The position numbers were made by a program, and so were the translations under genes. From Amycolatopsis arida (GTDB lineage: Bacteria > Actinomycetota > Actinomycetes > Mycobacteriales > Pseudonocardiaceae): DNA of 64,000 nt. Positions 35,733 to 44,472 of this stretch are shown piece after piece. Location of the stretch: positions 124,001-188,000 of the forward strand of contig NZ_FOWW01000006.1 of NCBI RefSeq assembly GCF_900115565.1, written 5' to 3'. The stretch's first letter is position 1. Each line of letters starts with the position of its first letter. The notes under the pieces are model-generated. The model had not been told where the DNA came from. It saw nothing but the letters and a program-made list of their open reading frames with translations, and made no database searches.

Positions 35733-36914
35733 TTGACCACGAGGAGTGAGCGGCCGGCGGTCGTGGCCGCCGAGGCCTTCCGCACGCTGCACGGGCACGA
35801 CCCGACGGGGATCTGGTCCGCTCCCGGCCGGGTGAACCTGATCGGGGAGCACACCGACTACAACGACGGCTTCGTGTTGCCGTTCGCGCTTCCGCACCGC
35901 CTCGCCGCGGCGGGCGCGGCGCGTGCCGACGGGGTGCTCACGGTGGCCACGGTCGGCTCCGACGGGCGGATCCAGCAGGCCGAGCCGTTGCGTGTCCCGC
36001 AGCTGCGGCCGGGCGGTGATCTCGGCTGGGTGACGTACCCGGCGGGGGTGGCGTGGGTGCTGCGCGAGCAGGGTGTCGACGGCGGCGCCGACCTCGTGCT
36101 GGCGGGTGACGTGCCGACCGGCGCGGGCCTGTCGTCGTCGGCGGCGCTGGAGTGCGCCGTGGCGCTGGCGCTGTTGGGGCTGGCCGGCCGCGACGACCCC
36201 GACGACCGGGCCAGGGCGGAGATCGCCCGGTGGGCCCAGCGCGCGGAGAACGAGTTCGTCGGCGTCCCCACCGGCGTGCTCGACCAGATGGCGTCGCTGT
36301 GCTGCGTCGAGGGGCACGCGCTGTTCCTCGACGTGCGCACGGGCGAACGGGAGCAGGTGCCGTTCGACGCGGCGGCCGCGGGACTGCGGGTCCTGGTGGT
36401 GGACACGCGGGTGAAGCACGCGCTCGGCGACTCCGGGTACGGCGACCGGCGGCGCGGCACCGAGCGGGCGGCCGAGCTGCTCGGGGTGGAGGCCCTGCGG
36501 GACGTCACCCCCGAGGGCCTGCCCACGGCGCTCGACGCGGTGCCCGCGAAGCTGCGACCACTCGTCCGGCACGTGGTCACCGAGAACGAGCGGGTGCTCC
36601 GCACGGTCGAGCTGCTCGCCGACGGGCGCCTCGTCGACGTCGGGCCCCTGCTCGACGCCTCGCACCGCAGCCTGCGCGACGACTACCGGGTGTCCGCGCC
36701 CGAGCTGGACCTCGCGGTGGACGCCGCCCGGGAGGCGGGGGCACTCGGCGCGCGAATGATCGGCGGCGGCTTCGGCGGGTCGGCGATCGCACTGGTGCGG
36801 GCCGACGGCCAGGAGGCGGTCGAGGACGCCGTGACCGCCGGCTTCGCCAGGGCGGGCTTCCGCGCACCCCGTATCTTCGTCGCCGTTCCCGCCGCCGGCG
36901 CGGGGCGCGAGTAG
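35733..36914 (+). CDS. galK: Galactokinase
   Basis: GHMP-family kinase that phosphorylates galactose at C1 in the Leloir pathway. The galactokinase signature GRVNLIGEHTDYNDGFVLP lies at about 32-50, the ATP loop GAGLSSSAALE near 130, and the C-terminal GARMIGGGFGGSAIAL near 345. The start is uncertain: no ATG exists in frame. The TTG at 35733 (13 bases after ideR) gives 393 residues; a GTG at 35763 would give 383, but neither has a strong ribosome binding site. Tight spacing suggests co-transcription with ideR. Confidence 0.92.
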   Translation: MTTRSERPAVVAAEAFRTLHGHDPTGIWSAPGRVNLIGEHTDYNDGFVLPFALPHRLAAAGAARADGVLTVATVGSDGRIQQAEPLRVPQLRPGGDLGWVTYPAGVAWVLREQGVDGGADLVLAGDVPTGAGLSSSAALECAVALALLGLAGRDDPDDRARAEIARWAQRAENEFVGVPTGVLDQMASLCCVEGHALFLDVRTGEREQVPFDAAAAGLRVLVVDTRVKHALGDSGYGDRRRGTERAAELLGVEALRDVTPEGLPTALDAVPAKLRPLVRHVVTENERVLRTVELLADGRLVDVGPLLDASHRSLRDDYRVSAPELDLAVDAAREAGALGARMIGGGFGGSAIALVRADGQEAVEDAVTAGFARAGFRAPRIFVAVPAAGAGRE

Positions 36915-37585
36915 GAGCCGCGGCCCGCCCGTGCCTCCCGATCAGTCAGCGGTGGTCCCTCTCGCAGCCACGATCACGGGCACCATGAACCTGGCGTTGG
37001 CGACACCCCGGACACGCGCTCGCCGTCGCCCACACCCACTCGCCGAATCCGATCCACGTCCGTGGCGACACTCTCGACAAGCTGGACCCGCCGAGCGAGC
37101 TTCGACGACGGAACCCCGCTGAAACAGGGAATCCCGTCGGACAGCACGGACCCTGTGCCGGCCTTGCCTTTCCCCGGGCCCCCGCCCCCACCCCCTCCCC
37201 TCCCCGACGTAACGAGCCGACGACGAGCGCGCACGACGCTCCTCGCGCGGCTCGCGATGTCGCCGCGCGTGCCAGCCGTCGCCGGTACGTGTGCCGGTCG
37301 CGTTCGTCCGCGCCCGACCGCGTGGCTGGGGCCGCCAGCGCAGGGGCCGCGCTCGGCGCGTTCCGCGTTGCCGCCGGCGGGGACCGGCCGAGCGGCCCGC
37401 GGCGGCGGCGCTTTGTCACACTGTCACCGCTGGTGACGGACTCCGCGCTCGGTCGGCCCTGCCCGTGGGACCAGCGGGACGACGCCTGGTCGGAGCGGAC
37501 CGGGACGGTCGAGATACGGTGACGAGTGTTGTGGCGGCGAGCACATCGCTCCCCCTCCCTCCTGTGAGAAAGGCCAGGACGACCC
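36915..37585. promoter_or_regulatory. galK-galE intergenic region with palindrome and G-rich tract
   Basis: No gene is supported in these 671 bases. Two elements stand out. The palindrome GTCACC-GCT-GGTGAC at 37423-37437 is a perfect 6-bp inverted repeat that could be an operator for galE. A run on the minus strand at 37172-37205 has six tracts of four or five G separated by one to three bases, which could fold into a G-quadruplex. The galE start has GAGAAAGG about 14 bases upstream. Confidence 0.45.
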
Positions 37586-38578
37586 ATGGCAACCGACAAG
37601 CCGAGCAAGCCCCTGAAGCTGGTGGTCACGGGCGGTGCCGGCTATATCGGCAGCGTGTGCACCGCCCGCCTGCTCGAAGCGGGTCACGAGGTGGTCGTGG
37701 TCGACGATCTCTCCACCGGCCACGCCGACGCCGTCCCCTCCGGCGCGCGCTTCGTCGAGGGCGACGCGGCCGAGGTCGCGGGCACCCTGCTCGCCGAACG
37801 CTTCGACGGCGTGCTGCACTTCGCCGCCAAGTCCCTGGTCGGCGAGTCCATGCAGGACCCGGGCACCTACTGGCGCGGCAACGTCGTCACCTCCCTCCGA
37901 CTCCTCGACGCCATGCGGGCGCACGGCACCCCCCGCCTGGTGTTCTCCTCCACCGCGGCGACCTACGGCGAACCGGAACAGACGCCCATCCCGGAGACCG
38001 CCCCGACGCGGCCGACCAACACCTACGGCGCCACGAAGCTCGCCATCGACCACGCGATCACCAGCTACGCGCGGGCGCACGGGCTCGCCGCGGTGAGCCT
38101 GCGGTACTTCAACGTGGCCGGGGCCCACGGCGAGCTCGGCGAGCGGCACGCCACCGAGACCCACCTCATCCCGCTCGTGCTCCAGGTCGCCGCCGGGCGG
38201 CGCGAGCAGGTGCAGATCTACGGCGACGACTACCCCACCGACGACGGCACCGCCATTCGCGACTACATCCACGTCACCGACCTCGCCGACGCGCACCTCC
38301 TCGCCCTGGAGCACGCCCAGCCGGGCCACCACCGCATCTACAACCTGGGTAACGGCGCCGGCTTCTCGGTACGCCAGGTGATCGAGACGTGCCGGGAGGT
38401 GACCGGCCACCCGATCCCGGCCGTGGTCGCCCCGCGGCGGGCGGGCGACCCCGCGGTACTCGTGGCCGCCAGCGACCGGGCCCGCGAGGAGCTCGGCTGG
38501 AAGCCCGAACGCGCTGACCTTCGGACAATGGTGTCCGACGCGTGGGAGTTCCACCGCGGTCGCCACGGCGCCCGGTAG
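37586..38578 (+). CDS. galE: UDP-glucose 4-epimerase
   Basis: Extended SDR that interconverts UDP-glucose and UDP-galactose using tightly bound NAD. The 330-residue protein has the glycine motif TGGAGYIGS at 15-23, the [11 protein letters not shown] segment, [12 protein letters not shown], the SSTAATYG serine/threonine motif at 121-128 and the Tyr147/Lys151 pair in [20 protein letters not shown] and a C-terminal [11 protein letters not shown] confirm GalE. It completes the Leloir enzymes with galK upstream; the 671-base gap suggests its own promoter. A strong stem-loop follows the stop. Confidence 0.95.
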   Translation: MATDKPSKPLKLVVTGGAGYIGSVCTARLLEAGHEVVVVDDLSTGHADAVPSGARFVEGDAAEVAGTLLAERFDGVLHFAAKSLVGESMQDPGTYWRGNVVTSLRLLDAMRAHGTPRLVFSSTAATYGEPEQTPIPETAPTRPTNTYGATKLAIDHAITSYARAHGLAAVSLRYFNVAGAHGELGERHATETHLIPLVLQVAAGRREQVQIYGDDYPTDDGTAIRDYIHVTDLADAHLLALEHAQPGHHRIYNLGNGAGFSVRQVIETCREVTGHPIPAVVAPRRAGDPAVLVAASDRAREELGWKPERADLRTMVSDAWEFHRGRHGAR

Positions 38579-38602
38579 CCACCGGAGCACCGCCACCCGG
38601 AG

Positions 38603-38629
38603 CCCGGCCGCTGGTCGGCGGTGGCCGGG
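38603..38629 (+). terminator. Stem-loop after galE
   Basis: CCCGGCC at 38603-38609 and GGCCGGG at 38623-38629 form a perfect 7-bp stem with a 13-base loop, 24 bases after the galE stop. There is no T tract, which is common for terminators in high-GC actinomycetes. Confidence 0.45.
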
Positions 38630-38744
38630 CGCGACACCCGGCTCGTCCACAAGGATCGCGGGTCGGGCCGGGCTCGTGCCGCCCTCCGGCCGGTTCCGGC
38701 CCGCCCACGGGCGCGACGGTGACCAGGCGCCTGGGCCAAGCCCG

Positions 38745-40038
38745 GCGAGTGCCAACTCGCGGACAGGACGAGCCTTGCCCTCGTGGGCAGATGATGCGGG
38801 TCGCCCCCACGGGGCCCGCGATTCGTCGCATCAGATCTTCCCCTCCTTTCTCCCGGCCGGTCAGGCGGCTCCCGGGTTCACCCCCGCCGCCGGCAGCCCG
38901 GGCAACGCCATCACCGCGCCCTCCCGCTGACGTGAAGCCGGAACACGTGGAGACCGCCACCGAGCGCCGGGGCAACCCTTGGCCGGCCCGTCGAGGAACC
39001 GCCAGGCCGCACCGAGCGCGGACACGACGAGCCGTGCCGTCGCGGGCGCATGACGCGGGCCGCCCGCACAGGGTTCACCGGTTCGTCGCGTCAGTTCTCT
39101 CCCCCTTCCCCGCGACCGGTCACCACAGCTCATGGCTCGCCCCGCCGCCGGCGGTCCAGGTAACACCTTCACCCCGCCCTCCCGCTGACGTGAATCTGGA
39201 ACACCCGCGGAGCACCACTGAGCGGCGGTTCGGCCCTTCGCGGCCCACCGAGGAGCCATGTGGGGGTACCGAGCACGGCAAGGACGAACCGTGCCATCGC
39301 GAACAGATGCCGCGGGCCACCCGCGCGGGGGCTTGCGGTGCATGCATCGGTTCTCCCCGGTCTCGGGCGGCCAGGGCTCCTGGCTCGCCCGCCGGCAGTG
39401 ACTCGGCGACGCCGTAACCCGCCCTCCCGGTGACCTGGAGCGCCAGGACGCCTACGGACCACTTCCGAGCGTGAGATCAACTCCTCTTGCTCCCCCAGAG
39501 GAACCACGTGTAGCGCACCGAGCACGAACCCGTGCCGTCGCGGGCGGAGAACGCGGTCCATCCGCACAATCCCGGAGGCGTGCATCGGTTCTCTCCCCTC
39601 CTTGTCTCACGAGCGCCCATGCCTTGTCCGGTAGCGGCGACTCGGGCAACGTGACCCGCCTTCCAGCGACATGGACCACCACCGAGCCCGGGAGCAACGC
39701 TTCCCGTCCCCTCGGGGAACCGCGTCGAGTGCACGCCGAGCACGGGCAGGGCGAGCCGTGCGTGGTGGGCGGAGGACGCCGGGCGCCCCACCAGGCTCGC
39801 GGTGCAGGACATCGGTTCTCCGCTCTTCCTGGGTCACGGCCGGTCAGCGCAACTCGTGGCTCGTCCCGTTGCCAGCGGCTCGGGCAACGCCGTGACCGGC
39901 CCTCGCCGTGAGGTGGAATCCGGGACGCCCGCGGCCCCCAGCCGAACGCCGGTTTGGCTCATCTCCTCCTGCCGAGGAGCCGAGTGCACCAACCGGGAGG
40001 CCGCGTACCGGCTCGTCGGGGGACGCTCGGCCGCGGGG
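38745..40038. repeat. Tandem array of degenerate ~245-bp units with conserved hairpins
   Basis: Unit boundaries can be set at the phrase CTCCCGCTGACGTGAA and its variants: 38921, 39179, 39424, 39660 and 39902, giving lengths of 258, 245, 236 and 242, with partial units at both ends. Shared blocks in order include CACCGAGCACGG, GACGAGCCGTGCC, a CGCGGG-CCCGCG type hairpin, GCATCGGTTCTC with a pyrimidine tract, and CTCGGGCAACGCC. The hairpin GCACGG-N10-CCGTGC is perfect at 39273-39294 and 39740-39761, and varied but paired at 39016-39037 and 39522-39535. No unit keeps a common reading frame. Function unknown. Confidence 0.75.
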
Positions 40039-41394
40039 TCACGAAACCTCCGTTCCGCCGGCGGGCGCCGGGTTCGGTGGCGGCAGGCCGTCCGGTGCCG
40101 GCGGGAGGATCGGCACGTCGTCGTGAGCCGCAATCGTGGCGAGCTTCTCCCGGGGAATGCCCAACCCGATGGAGCGGCGCAGCAGGTCGGCGAGCGTGTG
40201 CCCGGGATCGGCCTCCAGCGCGACGTCCAGGGCGACCACGGCGAGAGTTCCCTCGCCGCGCAGGTAGGCCGAGAACGCGAGCAGGCAGGCGGGCGCGGCC
40301 CGCTCCGGCGCCGGTGTCTCGCGGACCAACCGCAGCCACAGTCGCTCCGCGGCGACCGCGTCGGAACCGCCCGGCGGCAACGCCGTCCTCAAACAGGCGT
40401 CCCGTACCCGCTCGTCGGACAGCGCCAGGGCCAGCCGGACGACCTGGTCGTCGGTGAGGTCGATGTCCCCTCCGCGGGCCCGGGCCAACGCGGCCAGCAC
40501 GTCACGGCACATCTCCCGAGGCAGGGTCTCCGGACGGCTGATGTCCGGAGACGCGCCGTCGACGTCGCCGGACGCCGCCATGTCGTGCCGCTCGCCGCCC
40601 GCCCGCTCGCCCGTGCTGGGCTCCACCCGCCGGCGCCGAGCGGGAGGCGGCGGCGTCCGACGGCCGCGGGTGACAGCCGAGGCCGGCGGGTCGAGTAGAG
40701 CTTTCGGACGGACCTCGTCGCCAACGGTGTCCCCGGCGGGCGGTAGGCCGTCGATCACGGCATCGAGCAACGCGGCTCTGCGGGCGAGCACGCCGGCGTC
40801 CCCCGGTGCGAGCAACCTCGCCCACTCGTCCCTGGTCGCGAACGTGACCCGACCCGCACCGGTCAGCGTCGCGGCCATGACCGAACTGTCGGGATCGGGC
40901 AGCACGCCCCCGCAGCCCGCGTGCCTGAAGCAGTCGAACGCTACGCCGGCCCGGATCTCCGGAACCCAGAGCGCGTGGTGGACCGGTCGGCCGACCCGGC
41001 AGCAGGCTTCGGCCAGTGCGGTGATCAGCGCCTGGTGCGCCGGTGGCGCGGCGAGGAGGTGCCCGGCAATCTCCTCGCGGGCGCCGCCCTGCCCGGTCGG
41101 GATCTCCCGTTCCGAGGGGTTGGGCACGCCACCGACGACCAGCACGGTGACGCCCACCGCCGGCTCGGCGACAAGGGATGGCAGCAGCACGCCCACCACG
41201 TCGCGTTCCCGGCCCGGCGGTGGCAGGTCAGCGCGCAGGACCACGCCCACCCGGTCACCGTGGAGACCCCGGTGCGTGACGAGCACGACCGAGTCGGTGG
41301 GGCGGAATCCCAGCAGGTACGGGACCGCGGCGACGAGACGCTCCGGCGGCCGCAGATCGATGGCGGGCGGTTGGGTCGGGGTGGGGGTGGTCAT
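40039..41394 (-). CDS. DUF4192 family protein
   Basis: A 451-residue soluble protein of the actinobacterial DUF4192 family: LVAAVPYLLGFRPTDSVVLVTHRG at the start, VLRADLPPPGRERDVV, then a diverged middle and a C-terminal half with AACLLAFSAYLRGEGTLAVVALDVAL and DPGHTLADLLRRSI. The role of the family is unknown to me. A Pro/Arg-rich linker at about 235-275 separates the two halves. The ATG at 41394 is chosen since the upstream frame is Pro-rich and unrelated. Its 3' end abuts the 245-bp repeat array. Confidence 0.85.
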   Translation of the reverse strand: MTTPTPTQPPAIDLRPPERLVAAVPYLLGFRPTDSVVLVTHRGLHGDRVGVVLRADLPPPGRERDVVGVLLPSLVAEPAVGVTVLVVGGVPNPSEREIPTGQGGAREEIAGHLLAAPPAHQALITALAEACCRVGRPVHHALWVPEIRAGVAFDCFRHAGCGGVLPDPDSSVMAATLTGAGRVTFATRDEWARLLAPGDAGVLARRAALLDAVIDGLPPAGDTVGDEVRPKALLDPPASAVTRGRRTPPPPARRRRVEPSTGERAGGERHDMAASGDVDGASPDISRPETLPREMCRDVLAALARARGGDIDLTDDQVVRLALALSDERVRDACLRTALPPGGSDAVAAERLWLRLVRETPAPERAAPACLLAFSAYLRGEGTLAVVALDVALEADPGHTLADLLRRSIGLGIPREKLATIAAHDDVPILPPAPDGLPPPNPAPAGGTEVS

Positions 41395-42260
41395 GAATCC
41401 ACGATGCGGTGGCACGGGTGGGCGGGGAAGGGGCGCGGGAAATCTGTGGATCACGGACGGGTGATGTGGACAGGTGGGTGGCATTCGGGTGAAACGGAGG
41501 AAGAAGTGTCGGGGGTGGGGGTAGGGCGCGCGGATCAGCGGTCACCGCCAACTCCGGGGATGGCGGTCAGTTCGGCTCCGGGCTGATGGACATCGGCGTT
41601 CCGGCCTGGTGAGCATCAGCTCTCCGGATGGGTGGGGCAGTTCACGCGTCCGGGCGTGCCGGCGAGTGTGGATCACCTGGTGCCGAGCCTCGCGCCGGTT
41701 CGGCTGCCGACACCGCCGCCGGGCCACCCCGCCGTGGGGGTCGGGTGGCGAGACCGCGTCGCTGACTCGGGTGTAGCCATCACCTCGCCCGATCCGACCG
41801 CAGGCACCGCCATCAGCCCACCTGACCCATGGACAGCCGAACGACCAGACGGCACCGCCGACTCGCCCGCAATCACCACCTGGACGGAACCGACCGCAGG
41901 CACCGCTGGCCGAGGAACGGCGCCATGGGGTGCGCGGCGTCGCCGAGCAGCACGACGGGGTACCGCCATCGGCCCACCTCCCCCGTCGTGAGCCAGCAGC
42001 CGGACGGCATCGCCCTCCCGCCTACAGCCGCCACCTCGCCTGACTTGGCGACATGTGCGGCCCGGCCGCTCGTCCCGTGGCACACCACCCGTGGCAGGTC
42101 GAGCGACGGGGGCACCGCGACAAACACTGATTGTCGACAAGTGGGTGTGGCGCCACTCCTCTCAGTGAACGGTAGCCACTCCACCAGGCGATGGCACGAG
42201 GTGGAACGTCTCGGGTAGGCCGGCGGGCCCGCCCATGGCACAGGCAGGCGAGAAAGGTTG
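41395..42260. other. Gene-free stretch with decayed coding remnants
   Basis: About 870 bases with no intact gene. A 17-base direct repeat, CCGACCGCAGGCACCGC, occurs at 41794-41810 and 41890-41906. A recognisable piece of a flavin monooxygenase is at 41903-41971. The mixture of remnants and lower coding bias suggests a decayed accessory gene. Confidence 0.45.
41903..41971 (-). pseudogene. Remnant of an FAD-dependent monooxygenase
   Basis: The complement encodes RYPVVLLGDAAHPMAPFLGQ, which is the second FAD-binding motif (GD with AAHPM) of the p-hydroxybenzoate-hydroxylase family. Nothing else of the roughly 400-residue enzyme could be recognised on either side: the frame stops at 41873 and the residues above are unrelated. 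I take it as the best-preserved fragment of a decayed gene. A chance match of this length is unlikely. Confidence 0.6.
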
Positions 42261-42289
42261 TTGACCGCTTAGTCAAGTATTTCTAGGCT
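42261..42289 (+). promoter_or_regulatory. Promoter and likely operator of the tetR operon
   Basis: TTGACC (42261-42266) and TAGGCT (42284-42289) are spaced by 17 bases, a good primary-sigma promoter. The expected transcription start is about seven bases on, at or next to the ATG at 42296, so the mRNA is probably leaderless. TTGAC and GTCAA (42261-42276) form an inverted repeat over the -35 element, a natural site for autorepression. Confidence 0.65.
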
Positions 42290-42295
42290 GTCCGC

Positions 42296-42940
42296 ATGGG
42301 CCGCACCTCCGACGCCCGCGAGCGCATCGTCCGCGCCGCCGCGCGGCTGTTCCTCACGGCCAGCTACGAGTCCGTCGGCGTCGAGGACGTGTGCCTGGCC
42401 GCCGACGTGCGGAAAGGCAGCTTCTACCACTACTTCCGCTCCAAGGCCGACCTCGCGCTCGCCGTGATCGACTTCCACGCCACCGCGCTGGACGAGCGCA
42501 TGACGCGGGCCGCCACCACCCCGGACCCCGCCGCCGCGCTGGTCGCGGTCGCCAGGACGATCGGCGAGATCCAGACCGGCTTCGAGCTCCGGTTCGGCCA
42601 CGTCGTCGGCTGCCCGTTCGGCAACCTCGCCGCCGAGCTGTCCACCGCCGACGACGCCGTCCGCATCCGGCTCGCCCGGGTCTTCACCGACTGGCGACGC
42701 CAGATCGCCCTGGCCTGCCACCGCGCCGCGGGGCACGGCCTGCTCCGCCCCGGCACCGACCCGGAACGCCTCGCCCGCGCCCTGCTCGCCCAGGCACAGG
42801 GCGCCATCCTGCTGGCGAAGGTCGACGGCTCCCCGGCCCGAGACATCGCCGACGCGCTCCACGACCTGATCGCCGCCCACCTGAGCCAGGGCCGGAACAG
42901 TGGCCGGAACAGTGGCCTGAACGAAGGAGCCCCGACATGA
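42296..42940 (+). CDS. TetR/AcrR family transcriptional regulator
   Basis: A 214-residue repressor. The N-terminal helix-turn-helix is [41 protein letters not shown] in segments (about 6-46), followed by an all-helical ligand domain containing [18 protein letters not shown]. No ribosome binding site is present, consistent with a leaderless start. The ATG at 42296 lies just beyond the promoter at 42261. Its stop overlaps the DsbA-like gene (ATGA), so it likely controls that gene and the mycothiol enzyme downstream. The inducer is unknown. The C-terminus repeats GRNSGRNSG. Confidence 0.92.
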   Translation: MGRTSDARERIVRAAARLFLTASYESVGVEDVCLAADVRKGSFYHYFRSKADLALAVIDFHATALDERMTRAATTPDPAAALVAVARTIGEIQTGFELRFGHVVGCPFGNLAAELSTADDAVRIRLARVFTDWRRQIALACHRAAGHGLLRPGTDPERLARALLAQAQGAILLAKVDGSPARDIADALHDLIAAHLSQGRNSGRNSGLNEGAPT

Positions 42941-43650
42941 CCGAAGTGGATTTTCACTTCGACCCCATGTGCCCGTTCGCCTACGCCACCTCACGGTGGA
43001 TCCGCGCGGTCCGTGAACACACCGACCTCACCGTCCACTGGCGGTTCTTCAGTCTCGAAGAGGTCAACCGCGCCGACGGCAAGAAACACCCGTGGCAACG
43101 TCCCTGGTCCTCCGGCTGGTCACTGATGCGCATCGGCGCGCTGCTCCGCCGCCGGGACATGGCCCTGCTCGACGCCTGGTACGCGGCGATCGGCCGGACC
43201 CTGCACGTCGAGGGGGGCAAGCCGCACGACCCCGACGTCGCGCGCCGGCTCCTCGACGAGATCGGCGCCGGCGCCGCCGTTCTGGACGAGGCTCTCGCCG
43301 ACCCCACCACCCACGACGACGTCCGGGACGACCACAACCGCGTGGTGGCCGCCGGCGGGTTCGGCGTGCCGACCCTGGTCTTCCCCGACGGCGATCACCT
43401 CTTCGGCCCCGTGCTGATCGACCCGCCGACCGGCCCCGCCGCGCTGCGCCTGTGGCAGGTCGTCACCGGCTTCCTCGAGTTCCCCCACCTGTACGAGCTG
43501 CAACGCCCCAAGAGCGCTTGCGACCAGGCCGCCATCGCCGACGCCCTCGAGCCCTACCTCCGCGGCCGCGACTGGGTGAGCGTCGACCGCGGCCGGGTGC
43601 TCTCCTTCGCCACCCCCACCAGGAACACCGAGAACGGAGACCGCGCGTGA
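42937..43650 (+). CDS. DsbA-family (thioredoxin-fold) protein
   Basis: A 237-residue cytoplasmic protein with the DsbA/2-hydroxychromene-2-carboxylate isomerase fold: start [18 protein letters not shown], later [20 protein letters not shown] (cis-proline loop GVP). The active-site region has a single cysteine (MCPFAY) rather than CxxC, so it is more likely an isomerase or thiol transferase than a disulfide oxidase. Coupling at both ends (ATGA with tetR, GTGA with the mycothiol enzyme) suggests joint action in mycothiol-linked detoxification, which is inferred. Confidence 0.83.
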   Translation: MTEVDFHFDPMCPFAYATSRWIRAVREHTDLTVHWRFFSLEEVNRADGKKHPWQRPWSSGWSLMRIGALLRRRDMALLDAWYAAIGRTLHVEGGKPHDPDVARRLLDEIGAGAAVLDEALADPTTHDDVRDDHNRVVAAGGFGVPTLVFPDGDHLFGPVLIDPPTGPAALRLWQVVTGFLEFPHLYELQRPKSACDQAAIADALEPYLRGRDWVSVDRGRVLSFATPTRNTENGDRA

Positions 43651-44468
43651 CCACCTCCATCCCGAAGCAGCCACTGGTGTCCGTTCTGGACGAGCAGTGG
43701 ACCGCGCTGGCCGACCTCATGGCGGAGCTGCCCGAACCCGCCTGGTCGACCCCGACCGACCTGCCCGGATGGTCGGTGCGCGACGTGTTCGCCCACGTCC
43801 TGGGCACGGAGGCGGTGCTCGACGGCGAGCCCACCCCCGACCCCGGCGTCGACGTCGCCGCGCTGCCGCACGTGCACAACCCCATCGGTGAGGCCAACGA
43901 ACGCTGGGTCCGCGCCCTCCGCCAGCAGCCCCCGAGCCAGGTCCTCGCCCGGTTCGCCGAGGTCACCGACCGCCGCCGCGCCGCGCTCGCCGCCATGTCG
44001 CAGGAGGAGTTCGACGGACCGAGCTGGACCCCGGCCGGCCAGGCCACCTATGGCCGGTTCATGCAGATCCGGGTGTTCGACTGCTGGATGCACGAGCAGG
44101 ACATCCGGGCGGCGACCCGGCGACCCGGCGGCGACGACGCGACCCGCGCCGAGGTTGCGCTGGACGAGATCGACCGCGCCCTCGGCTACATCGTCGGCAA
44201 GTTGGCCGGTGCGCCGCGGGGCAGCTCGGTGACCTTCGCGCTCACCGGTCCGCGCCCCCGCGACCGGCACGTCCTCGTCGACGGCAGGGCCGCCGTCGTG
44301 CCCGAGCTGCCGGCGCCGGCCACCACCACGCTGCGGCTCCCGGCCGTCCTGTTCGCCCGGCTCGCCGGCGGCCGGGTGCGTTCCGACACCCACCGCGACG
44401 AGATCGCCGTCACCGGGGACACCGCGCTCGCCGAGCGGGTACTGGCCAACCTCGCCTACACCCTGTGA
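43647..44468 (+). CDS. Maleylpyruvate isomerase-family mycothiol-dependent enzyme
   Basis: A 273-residue protein with the DinB/MDMPI four-helix domain ([55 protein letters not shown]) and a C-terminal MDMPI_C domain. The metal-binding histidines typical of the fold are in VFAHVLG and WMHEQD. Members use mycothiol in isomerisation, transfer or detoxification reactions. The GTG at 43647 overlaps the DsbA-like stop. It ends four bases before the convergent S15 peptidase stop. Confidence 0.88.
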   Translation: MTTSIPKQPLVSVLDEQWTALADLMAELPEPAWSTPTDLPGWSVRDVFAHVLGTEAVLDGEPTPDPGVDVAALPHVHNPIGEANERWVRALRQQPPSQVLARFAEVTDRRRAALAAMSQEEFDGPSWTPAGQATYGRFMQIRVFDCWMHEQDIRAATRRPGGDDATRAEVALDEIDRALGYIVGKLAGAPRGSSVTFALTGPRPRDRHVLVDGRAAVVPELPAPATTTLRLPAVLFARLAGGRVRSDTHRDEIAVTGDTALAERVLANLAYTL

Positions 44469-44472
44469 GCGG

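Noticed and set aside
38745-40038. CRISPR array or small repeated genes
   Set aside because: Units are about 245 bp and themselves diverged, with no short identical repeats and unique spacers. Short frames starting at the ACCGATG-like sites do not stay aligned between units.
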